Shown: positions 51,526 through 59,255 of the stretch, in pieces
Layout: every line of letters starts with the position of its first letter
Numbering within the stretch: position 1 is the first letter of the stretch
Assembly: GCA_964392365.1 (NCBI GenBank)
Contig: CAYMPH010000015.1
Span: forward strand, 1-64,000
DNA: 64,000 bases
Source of the DNA: CAYMPH01 sp964392365
GTDB lineage: Bacteria; Spirochaetota; UBA4802; UBA5550
Reading direction: 5' to 3'
Notes under the pieces: model-generated
What the model was told of the DNA's origin: nothing
What the model saw: the letters and a program-made list of their open reading frames with translations, nothing else
Databases searched by the model: none
Translations under genes and position numbers: made by a program

Positions 51526-54500
51526 ATGCCCAAACGCACTGATATCAAAAAAATAATGATTATAGGTTCCGGGCCGATTGTTATAGGCCAGGCCTGCGAG
51601 TTCGATTATTCAGGCTCCCAGGCCTGCAAGGCTTTACGGGAGGAAGGATATGAAGTCGTTCTGATAAATTCCAATCCTGCGACAATAATGACAGATCCTG
51701 ATCTTGCAAACAGAACTTATATAGAACCGATAACTCCTGAAATTGTTGAAAAAATAATTGAAATCGAAAGACCTCAGGCCTTACTCCCTACAGTTGGCGG
51801 TCAGACTGCTCTTAATGTAACTATGGAGCTTCACAAGCTTGGAGTGTTTCAAAAGTATGGTGTGGAGCTGATTGGTGCAAATATTGAATCAATTAAAAAA
51901 GCAGAGGACAGGGAACTTTTTAAACAGGCAATGATTAAAATAGGACTTTCGGTTCCTGAATCAGGTCTTGCATCAAGTGTCGATGAAGCTATACAGGTAA
52001 TGGAGAGGATCAAGCTTCCTATAATTATCAGACCTGCGTTCACTCTTGGCGGCACCGGCGGAAGTATTGTTTATAATAAAGAGGATTTTGTTGATTATAT
52101 CCGTCATGGGCTGGATCAGTCTCCAATTCATCAGGTGCTTCTTGAGGAATCTGTTATTGGCTGGAAAGAATTTGAACTTGAGGTAATGAGAGACAAGGCT
52201 GATAATGTTGTTATCATCTGTTCAATAGAAAATTTTGATCCTATGGGAATCCACACCGGTGATTCAATAACAGTAGCTCCGCAGCAGACGTTAACTGATA
52301 AAGAATATCAGAAGCTCAGAGATTATTCAATTAAAATAATCAGGGAAATAGGGGTTGATACCGGAGGTTCCAATATCCAGTTCGCCGTGAATCCAAAAGA
52401 CGGAAGGGTTTCTGTAATTGAAATGAATCCACGAGTCAGCAGAAGCTCTGCTCTTGCATCCAAAGCAACAGGTTTTCCGATTGCAAAAATCGCAGCAAAA
52501 CTTGCCGTGGGCCTTACACTTGATGAAATTCCAAATGATATAACAAGAGAAACGCCTGCGTCATTTGAACCTACTATAGATTACGTTGTAGTTAAGATTC
52601 CGAGATGGGCATTTGAAAAATTCGACGGAGCGGATACAATACTCGGAATCCAGATGAAGTCTGTTGGAGAGGCAATGTCTATCGGCAGGACATTCAAAGA
52701 AGCATTTCAAAAAGCTCTGCGTTCACTTGAAAATGACAGGTATGGTTTCGGCTGTGACGGGAATTTAAAAATTGAATCCTCACTTAAATCTCTTCCTGAA
52801 AAACAGCAGAGAGAAATTCTTGAGAAGGAACTTCTAAACCCGTCTGAAAACAGAATTTTTTATATCAGAGAAGCATTTAAACTCGGCTGGAGCGTTGAAA
52901 GAATTAACCAGCTTACATATATTGACCCGTGGTTCCTTCACCAGTTAAGTGAAATAGTTGAAGCATCAAAGGAGTTTCCTGCAGATTTCAGGATAAACGG
53001 ATTCACTGAAGAAAATATTTTCAGAATGAAAGAGCTAGGATTCTCAGACCGTCAGCTTGGATATCTCGCATCACAGGAAACTTTTAATTCACTATATGAG
53101 AAAGGTCCGTCTTTTCAGAAAGATTATTCCCTTAATCTGAAACTAAAAGAAAAAGAAGTCAGAGCATTCAGATTTTCAAAAGGAATAATTCCGGGATTCA
53201 GGGTTGTTGATACATGCGGCGGCGAGTTCGAGGCTTACACTCCGTATTATTATTCAGCCTATGACCAAGAGGATGAATCAAAAAACAGCAGAAATAAAAA
53301 AGTAATGATACTCGGAGGCGGTCCGAACAGAATTGGGCAGGGAATTGAATTTGATTACTGCTGCTGCCACGCTTCGTTCGCGCTTCGTGAAGAGGGAATA
53401 GAGTCCATAATGGTAAATTCCAATCCGGAAACCGTTTCAACAGATTATGATACATCTGACAGGTTATATTTTGAACCGCTAACTCTTGAGGATATTCTGC
53501 ATATTTACAACAGGGAAAAACCCGATGGAGTAATTGTTCAGTTCGGAGGACAGACTCCGCTTAGACTTGCAAGAGGACTTGCAGAAAATGGAGTGAAGAT
53601 TCTCGGAACTTCCCCAGATTCAATTGACAGAGCAGAGGACAGGGAAAAATTCGCAGAGGTGGTGCGTAAACTCGATCTTCTCCAGCCGGAAAACGGCCTT
53701 GCATATACGCAGGAAGATGCAGTGAAAATAGCAAATAGAATCGGTTATCCGGTATTAGTACGGCCTTCATATGTTTTAGGCGGACGTGCAATGTCGATAA
53801 TATATGATGAACCGAGTCTGGTGCATTATATAAAAACTGCAGTTGAACTTTCTCCGGAGCATCCGATTCTTGTAGATGATTTTATTGAAGATGCTGTTGA
53901 GATAGATGTAGATGCAATCTGCGACGGTGAAAATGTTTTTATCGGAGCAATAATGGAACACGTTGAAGAAGCAGGAGTACACTCCGGAGATTCAGCCTGT
54001 ATCCTGCCTCCAATATCTTTATCTGATGTTATGATTAAAAATATTACCATGACTACAGAAGCTCTTGCTCACGAGCTGGATGTTATCGGGCTTTTAAATA
54101 TTCAGTTCGCGATTAAAGCAGGACAGCTTTATGTTATAGAAGTAAATCCAAGAGCATCGCGAACAGTTCCTTTTGTTTCAAAGGCAACAGGCGTTCCTCT
54201 TGCTAAAATTGCAATGAAAGTAATGCTTGGGAGAAAGCTAAATGATTTTGGACTTACAGTTATGAAGAAAACCCCTTATGTCAGCGTTAAAGAAGCTGTA
54301 CTTCCTTTTAACAAATTTCCGGGAGTTGATACGCTTCTTTCACCTGAAATGAAATCAACAGGCGAAGTAATGGGAATATCAAAAAATTTCGGTGAATCTT
54401 TTTATAAGGCAACACTTGCATCAGGAGATAAACTACCGATCGAGGGAACTGTTTTTCTGAGTATAAACCGGAGATCAAAAGACGAACTTCTTGATGATGT

Positions 54501-54849
54501 GAAAAACCTGTTTGACAGCGGTTTTAAACTTATAGGAACCGAGGGCACTGCTCTTTTCTACACAAATCACGGTATTGCATGCGAAAGGGTTTTCAAGGTA
54601 AGCGAAGGCAGACCGAACATTGTAGATCTTATTAAAAATGACGAAATTGATTTTATTATAAACACTCCAACAGGTAAAATTTCAAAAGATGACGCGTACT
54701 TTATCAGACAGGCTGCAATCAGGTATCACGTTCCGGCTGTAACAACAATCCAGGCTGCGCATGCTGCTATCAGGGGAATACTTGAAGTAAAATCCAAGAA
54801 GGAACTTTCCGTTAGATCAATTCAGGAATATCATAAAGAGGTAATTTGA
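51526..54849 (+). CDS. carB: Carbamoyl-phosphate synthase large subunit
   Basis: 1107 aa, slightly longer than the usual 1070. Two homologous ATP-grasp halves: GSGPIVIGQACEFDYSG and GGGPNRIGQGIEFDYCC start each, then LPTVGGQTALN and VQFGGQTPLR, and EMNPRVSRSSALASKATG and EVNPRASRTVPFVSKATG metal-site blocks. The C-terminal MGS-like allosteric domain (about 970-1107) has a TPTGKISKDDAYFIRQAAI block. It makes carbamoyl phosphate for pyrimidine and arginine synthesis. The small subunit gene carA is not adjacent. A GAGG site lies 5 bases before the ATG. Confidence 0.97.
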   Translation: MPKRTDIKKIMIIGSGPIVIGQACEFDYSGSQACKALREEGYEVVLINSNPATIMTDPDLANRTYIEPITPEIVEKIIEIERPQALLPTVGGQTALNVTMELHKLGVFQKYGVELIGANIESIKKAEDRELFKQAMIKIGLSVPESGLASSVDEAIQVMERIKLPIIIRPAFTLGGTGGSIVYNKEDFVDYIRHGLDQSPIHQVLLEESVIGWKEFELEVMRDKADNVVIICSIENFDPMGIHTGDSITVAPQQTLTDKEYQKLRDYSIKIIREIGVDTGGSNIQFAVNPKDGRVSVIEMNPRVSRSSALASKATGFPIAKIAAKLAVGLTLDEIPNDITRETPASFEPTIDYVVVKIPRWAFEKFDGADTILGIQMKSVGEAMSIGRTFKEAFQKALRSLENDRYGFGCDGNLKIESSLKSLPEKQQREILEKELLNPSENRIFYIREAFKLGWSVERINQLTYIDPWFLHQLSEIVEASKEFPADFRINGFTEENIFRMKELGFSDRQLGYLASQETFNSLYEKGPSFQKDYSLNLKLKEKEVRAFRFSKGIIPGFRVVDTCGGEFEAYTPYYYSAYDQEDESKNSRNKKVMILGGGPNRIGQGIEFDYCCCHASFALREEGIESIMVNSNPETVSTDYDTSDRLYFEPLTLEDILHIYNREKPDGVIVQFGGQTPLRLARGLAENGVKILGTSPDSIDRAEDREKFAEVVRKLDLLQPENGLAYTQEDAVKIANRIGYPVLVRPSYVLGGRAMSIIYDEPSLVHYIKTAVELSPEHPILVDDFIEDAVEIDVDAICDGENVFIGAIMEHVEEAGVHSGDSACILPPISLSDVMIKNITMTTEALAHELDVIGLLNIQFAIKAGQLYVIEVNPRASRTVPFVSKATGVPLAKIAMKVMLGRKLNDFGLTVMKKTPYVSVKEAVLPFNKFPGVDTLLSPEMKSTGEVMGISKNFGESFYKATLASGDKLPIEGTVFLSINRRSKDELLDDVKNLFDSGFKLIGTEGTALFYTNHGIACERVFKVSEGRPNIVDLIKNDEIDFIINTPTGKISKDDAYFIRQAAIRYHVPAVTTIQAAHAAIRGILEVKSKKELSVRSIQEYHKEVI

Positions 54850-54850
54850 A

Positions 54851-55387
54851 ATGGTTGAGAAATTAATTCTTTCACCGGAAGATATAGCTAAAATTTTAGA
54901 AAAAAATGCTGCAAAAATTTATGCGGATATTGCCAGGGCAGATAATTTCGGGATAATCGGAGTTCAGACCGGCGGTGTTGAAATCGCAATGCGCTTAAAA
55001 AAGAATATTGAAAAACTTTCCGGCAGGGATATTCCATTTGGAATTCTTGATATAACTTTTTACAGAGACGATATCGGAACAAGAAAAAATCTTCCTCTTA
55101 TAAAGGAAACAAGAATAAATTTCGATATTTCCGGAATGAATATTCTTCTTGTTGATGATGTTATTTTTACGGGAAGAACAACCAAGGCTGCTCTTGAAAC
55201 TCTAACCTCATTCGGCAGGCCGAGCCGCATTAAACTTTTCAACCTCGTGGACAGAGGCAACAGGGAACTTCCTATTCAGCCTGATTACGCAGGATTTAAA
55301 ATTTCCACTTCAGCTAACGAAGATATTAAAGTCTACCTGAAAGATGTTGATGAAACAGATGCTGTTTATCATATAATACCAAATTAA
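54851..55387 (+). CDS. pyrR: Bifunctional pyrimidine operon regulator / uracil phosphoribosyltransferase PyrR
   Basis: 178 aa. The type I PRTase core has the PRPP-binding loop ILLVDDVIFTGRTTKAAL (about residues 98-115) and PyrR-type GIIGVQTGGVEIAMRL. In firmicutes PyrR binds pyr mRNA leaders and causes attenuation; here I see no PyrR-binding hairpin before carB, so it may act elsewhere or only as a PRTase. The ATG is 1 base after the carB stop; GAGG lies 10 bases upstream. Clearly co-transcribed with carB. Confidence 0.9.
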   Translation: MVEKLILSPEDIAKILEKNAAKIYADIARADNFGIIGVQTGGVEIAMRLKKNIEKLSGRDIPFGILDITFYRDDIGTRKNLPLIKETRINFDISGMNILLVDDVIFTGRTTKAALETLTSFGRPSRIKLFNLVDRGNRELPIQPDYAGFKISTSANEDIKVYLKDVDETDAVYHIIPN

Positions 55388-55454
55388 AAAAATTTTTAAC
55401 CATTCTCAATTTTATAATCCCTGCTTTTTTAAAAAATAGTTAACCGCCAATGAA

Positions 55455-55496
55455 CGCTAATGCACGCGAATAAAAAAATATACTTGTGCATTAGCG
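55455..55496. repeat. Inverted repeat downstream of pyrR, REP/MITE-like or terminator
   Basis: CGCTAATGCAC (55455-55465) and GTGCATTAGCG (55486-55496) are perfect 11-bp arms around a 20-base AT loop. The flanking text, AACCGCCAATGAACGC, looks like the start of the short GC-richer dispersed repeats seen in many bacterial genomes. There is no T-run, so it is not a classic terminator. The remainder of the 330-base gap (55388-55717) is AT-rich with a promoter for the mcp gene. Confidence 0.45.
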
Positions 55497-55642
55497 ATTA
55501 GAAAAAGAACTCAGATTATATATTTAAACAAAGATAAATAAAATAATATGTTTAAAAATAATGAATTTGTTCATAAAAAAAATAATTAATAAAAATAAAT
55601 TATAAAATAATTATTAAAAAAGAATAATTATAGTTTATTTAG

Positions 55643-55671
55643 TTGCATTTATTATATGTAACGATTATAAT
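55643..55671 (+). promoter_or_regulatory. Promoter of the mcp at 55718
   Basis: TTGCAT (55643-55648), 17-base spacer, perfect TATAAT (55666-55671), the best housekeeping-type promoter in the window. No sigma-28-like flagellar promoter is visible. Confidence 0.6.
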
Positions 55672-55717
55672 ATTTTTAATAAAGAAATAGTATAATTTTT
55701 TTTACGGAGGACTTTAT

Positions 55718-57274
55718 ATGCAATTTTTTAAAAATTTAAAAATGTCATTTAAAATTCTGCTCGCCTGTTCAGTTTTTATTGTTCTAATAATTGCTATAAG
55801 CGGTTTTACCTATTCTCAGGTAAATAAAATGGATAAGGAATTTGATAGTTTTTATAAAAATGATTATTTGGCCAGTATTGATTTATTAACATATTCCTGG
55901 AATCTTCAGCAGCTTAGAATAAATTTTGTTGAGATAGATTTTGCTAAAGAAAAAAATGATCAGGATGTTGTAAATATTAGAATTGAAAAAACTAATAAAT
56001 ATTTGGTTGAAAATGAAAAATTAATAAAAAACTTATTATCAGCAGAATTCTCAAGTGAAGAAAAAATTATTGCTGATAAATTAGCCGGTTTAGATAAAAA
56101 TTTATCAAAAGATACAGCAGAACTTATTGAAAGTGCAAAAAATGATGATAATAATCTGTTTGATCAGAAACATGAAAAATGGAAAAATGAATTCCGTGAA
56201 ATAGTTAAATTACCTCAGGAATTAGTTTCTGTAATGCGAAAAGAATCTAACACAATTGCAGCTGATCAGGATGCTTCATATAAAAGTATTGTTACTGTTC
56301 TTATTATAATTTTATTATCTTCATTGTTAGTAGGTGTCATTATCACCTACATTCTATCCGGAGCTGTTTCAAATCCTATTAACAAAAGCCTTGAATTTGC
56401 GGAAAAAATATCAAAAGGTGATCTTACTGCTTTTCTTACTGTTGATTCACAGGATGAAACAGGAAAACTTCAATTTGCCCTTAATACAATGAAAGAAAAA
56501 ATAACAGAAATTGTTGTAAAAATAAATGACAGTTCCGCATCTCTTGCAAGCGCATCAGAGGAAATGAGCGCTACAGCGCAGAATCTTAGTTCCGCTACAA
56601 ATGAACAGGCTGCAAATGTTGAGGAAGCAGCATCTTCTCTTGAAGAAGTAAGCGCAAGTATAACCAAGAATACTGAAAATTCAATAGCTACTGATAAACT
56701 TGCACATGATACTTCTGAAGAAGCTGTAAAAGTAGGCAGCTCTGTTGTTAAAACAGTAGATTCAATGAAAAAGATTTCACAGAAAATTTCTCTCATAGAG
56801 GACATCGCATATCAGACAAATCTTCTTGCGTTAAATGCAGCTATTGAAGCTGCCAGAGCAGGAGAGCACGGGAAGGGGTTTGCAGTTGTTGCCGGTGAAG
56901 TCCGTAAACTTGCTGAAAAAAGCCAGATAGCTTCTCAGGAAATAAATGAGATAACAACTGCAAGTCTTTCAAACGCAATTGAAGCAGGAACTCTTATTGA
57001 AGAAATTGTTCCAAAGATAAAAAAAACATCTGAACTCGTTTCTCAGATAACTGCATCTTCACAGGAACAGGATTCAGGTGTAGATCAGATAAACGGCGGT
57101 ATGGAGCAGCTGAATCAGATTACTCAACAGAATGCAGCTTCTGCAGAAGAGCTTGCTGCAACATCTGAAACTCTTGCTGCACATGCAGCTGAATTGCAGG
57201 CAACAATAGCATTTTTTAATATAAATGAAGAATCAAATACTAAAAAAGTGGCAGGATTACTTCTCGGCAAATAA
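55718..57274 (+). CDS. Methyl-accepting chemotaxis protein
   Basis: 518 aa. TM1 at about 11-30, a four-helix-bundle periplasmic sensor of about 160 residues, TM2 near 190-212, HAMP (about 213-265), then a signalling domain. The hairpin tip AYQTNLLALNAAIEAARAGEHGKGFAVVAGEVRKLAEKSQ binds CheA and CheW. Glutamine/glutamate-rich methylation helices flank the tip. There is no C-terminal pentapeptide for CheR tethering. A GGAGG site lies 8 bases before the ATG. It is the first gene of the chemotaxis locus but has its own promoter and may be transcribed separately from the che genes. Confidence 0.95.
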   Translation: MQFFKNLKMSFKILLACSVFIVLIIAISGFTYSQVNKMDKEFDSFYKNDYLASIDLLTYSWNLQQLRINFVEIDFAKEKNDQDVVNIRIEKTNKYLVENEKLIKNLLSAEFSSEEKIIADKLAGLDKNLSKDTAELIESAKNDDNNLFDQKHEKWKNEFREIVKLPQELVSVMRKESNTIAADQDASYKSIVTVLIIILLSSLLVGVIITYILSGAVSNPINKSLEFAEKISKGDLTAFLTVDSQDETGKLQFALNTMKEKITEIVVKINDSSASLASASEEMSATAQNLSSATNEQAANVEEAASSLEEVSASITKNTENSIATDKLAHDTSEEAVKVGSSVVKTVDSMKKISQKISLIEDIAYQTNLLALNAAIEAARAGEHGKGFAVVAGEVRKLAEKSQIASQEINEITTASLSNAIEAGTLIEEIVPKIKKTSELVSQITASSQEQDSGVDQINGGMEQLNQITQQNAASAEELAATSETLAAHAAELQATIAFFNINEESNTKKVAGLLLGK

Positions 57275-57293
57275 ACAGAAAATTGTATTTGTA

Positions 57294-57322
57294 TTGACAA
57301 TTAATATTTTATGGATTATTTT
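57294..57322 (+). promoter_or_regulatory. Candidate promoter of the cheW-cheW-cheY-STAS-cheA operon
   Basis: TTGACA (57294-57299), 17-base spacer, TATTTT (57317-57322). Lies in the 155-base gap between mcp and the first cheW; I see no hairpin terminator for mcp. Confidence 0.42.
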
Positions 57323-57429
57323 CAAAAATATAACTGTCTTGATTGATAATAAATCCTAATTTAAATAATTATTTAATAATTTATTTGTATTCCGGTTATT
57401 AATTAAATCAGCTCCCTGGAGATTGAAAT

Positions 57430-57933
57430 ATGAATAAGACTGAAATAAATGAAAAAGACATGGCGTCGGAAAATGTAACTCAATTTTTCACTTTTCTGCT
57501 TGGGGCTGAAACATACGGAATTGAAGTTAATTTCGTAAGAGAAGTAATTGAATTTAAAACTGTTTTCAAAATTCCAAGGATGCCTCAATACATCAGAGGT
57601 GTTATCAATCTCAGAGGGGAAATTGTTCCTGTAATTGATCTTTCATCAAGATTTTATAAAGATAAAATTATTGAAGTTAAAAAAACCACATGCATTGTTA
57701 TTGTCGAAGTTCAGGATAAAACAGACGGTGCTTTAATTCATATCGGCGTTGCTGTTGATGCGATTCGTGCAGTAACAGATATTCCGGATAACCTGATTGA
57801 GCCTGCGCCTTCTTTTGGTTCAAATATCAGGTCTGATTTTATTAAAGGTGTGGGTAAGGTTAATGATATTTTTATTTTTATTTTAAATACCGACAAGGTT
57901 CTTGATATTGAAGAGCTTTCAGACTTTGTATAA
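57430..57933 (+). CDS. cheW: Chemotaxis coupling protein CheW (first copy)
   Basis: 167 aa. Two SH3-like subdomains with the CheW patterns FTFLLGAETYGIEVNFVREVIEF and MPQYIRGVINLRGEIVPVIDLSSRF. It links the receptor signalling tip to CheA at the membrane array. GGAG site 7 bases before the ATG. Followed closely by a second, divergent cheW, so the array may contain two coupling proteins. Confidence 0.93.
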   Translation: MNKTEINEKDMASENVTQFFTFLLGAETYGIEVNFVREVIEFKTVFKIPRMPQYIRGVINLRGEIVPVIDLSSRFYKDKIIEVKKTTCIVIVEVQDKTDGALIHIGVAVDAIRAVTDIPDNLIEPAPSFGSNIRSDFIKGVGKVNDIFIFILNTDKVLDIEELSDFV

Positions 57934-57962
57934 AAAAAGCATGGAGGTTGGATACTATAGTT

Positions 57963-58454
57963 ATGAAAAAACATTTTAAAGAAAAAGCAGCGGAAGTTAA
58001 AATACCTGAAAGAATGTTTGTCACTGTAAATATAGAGAAAGAAACATATGGTGTTGATGTAAGCAAAATTCAGGAAATTATCGGCATGACTGAAACTTCT
58101 CATGTTCCGAATTCCCTGCCATTTATGAAGGGTATAGTTAATTTAAGAGGAATAATTGTTCCTCTTGTATGTATGAGAATCAAATTCGGCCTTCCGGAAA
58201 AAGCTTATGATAAGCTTACAGTAATAATGATTGCTGAAGTAAAAAACAGACTTATTGGTATGATAGTGGATTCAATCCTTGATGTTGTAAGCCTCAAAGT
58301 TGATTCTATACAGGACACTCCTCATTTTAGTTCAAATATCAAACTGGACTGCGTTGAAGGAATCGGAAAAATTGAAGATAAAATTATAATTCTTATGAAT
58401 GTTGATAAGATATTTTCAGATGAAGAACTTGGTCTGATAAAATACGAAGAATAA
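57963..58454 (+). CDS. cheW: Chemotaxis coupling protein CheW (second copy)
   Basis: 163 aa from ATG 57963. An earlier TTG (57948) abuts the GGAGG site with no spacing, so I prefer the ATG, with a weaker site TTGGAT before it. CheW fold: VTVNIEKETYGVDVSKIQEII, LPFMKGIVNLRGIIVPLVCMRIKF, GMIVDSILDVVSLKVDSIQ. It differs from the first copy over most of its length. It has a longer basic N-terminus. Two CheW copies in tandem suggest different partners or array positions. Confidence 0.9.
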   Translation: MKKHFKEKAAEVKIPERMFVTVNIEKETYGVDVSKIQEIIGMTETSHVPNSLPFMKGIVNLRGIIVPLVCMRIKFGLPEKAYDKLTVIMIAEVKNRLIGMIVDSILDVVSLKVDSIQDTPHFSSNIKLDCVEGIGKIEDKIIILMNVDKIFSDEELGLIKYEE

Positions 58455-58481
58455 AAAGAAATGCTACGAGGGGTGATTTAA

Positions 58482-58856
58482 ATGGGGAAAAAAATTATGG
58501 TTATTGATGATTCATCCGCTATCAGGCAGATTGTGAGTCTTACATTATCCAGTTCAGGTTATGATACAATTGAAGCAGTGGATGGCGCTAATGCATTATC
58601 TAAACTGGATGGAACTGAAATTGATCTTTTCGTTTGTGATGTAAATATGCCAAATATTAATGGAATTGAATTTCTTCAAGCTGTTAAAACTGATGCAAAA
58701 TATGAATCATACAAGTTCACTCCAATAATTATGCTTACAACAGAATCAGGCGAGGATATGAAATTAAAAGGCAAAGAAGCAGGCGCCAAGGCCTGGTTAA
58801 TAAAGCCTTTTCAGCCCGAAACTTTAATTGAAGCAGTAAAAAAATTAATACCATAA
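58482..58856 (+). CDS. cheY: CheY-like response regulator
   Basis: 124 aa single receiver domain. Acid pair D9-D10, phospho-acceptor D53 in FVCDVNMPN, Thr86-Thr87 in LTTES and Lys108 in LIKPF, all as in CheY. Receives phosphate from CheA and, by position and size, is likely to act on the flagellar motor. AGGGG site 8 bases before the ATG. Confidence 0.94.
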   Translation: MGKKIMVIDDSSAIRQIVSLTLSSSGYDTIEAVDGANALSKLDGTEIDLFVCDVNMPNINGIEFLQAVKTDAKYESYKFTPIIMLTTESGEDMKLKGKEAGAKAWLIKPFQPETLIEAVKKLIP

Positions 58857-58949
58857 TAGATTTAATTTTTTATCTATTATAAAAGTTTTTTTATAAAATG
58901 CTGATCTCTTCAAAATAAATATTTTCCGGTGATTAAGGGGCAATCGAAT

Positions 58950-59243
58950 ATGAAATTAGAAATTAAAGAAACTAAATCTAAAGACGGGCATCTTCTTCTT
59001 AAACTAATCGGTGAATTTACAATTTATTCTGTTAAATCTGCAAAAGAAAAAATTACTGAATCAATAAAAAGTTCAGCGGATATTTCTTTAGATTTATCAG
59101 AAATTATAAAAATGGATACTGCTGGATATCAGTTGCTTCTTTATTTTTTAAGGGAATCTTCATTAAATAATAAAAAATTATCAGTAACCGGTAAAAGTCC
59201 TGAATCTGATAGAATATTTTCATTATACGGCTTTCTGAATTAA
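58950..59243 (+). CDS. STAS-domain protein
   Basis: 97 aa from ATG 58950 (AGGGG site 9 bases upstream; the GTG at 58929 is less likely). The STAS fold of anti-sigma antagonists has DLSEIIKMDTAGYQLLLYF, with Thr where SpoIIAA has its phosphorylated Ser. Small STAS proteins are found inside some chemotaxis operons, where their role is not settled; they may take part in phosphorelay or membrane-array control. Located between cheY and cheA in one operon. Confidence 0.82.
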   Translation: MKLEIKETKSKDGHLLLKLIGEFTIYSVKSAKEKITESIKSSADISLDLSEIIKMDTAGYQLLLYFLRESSLNNKKLSVTGKSPESDRIFSLYGFLN

Positions 59244-59255
59244 CGGAGGTAATTT

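Noticed and set aside
55643..57430. Sigma-28 flagellar promoters upstream of mcp and che genes
   Set aside because: No TAAA-N15-GCCGATAA-like pair is present; the visible boxes are of the housekeeping type.
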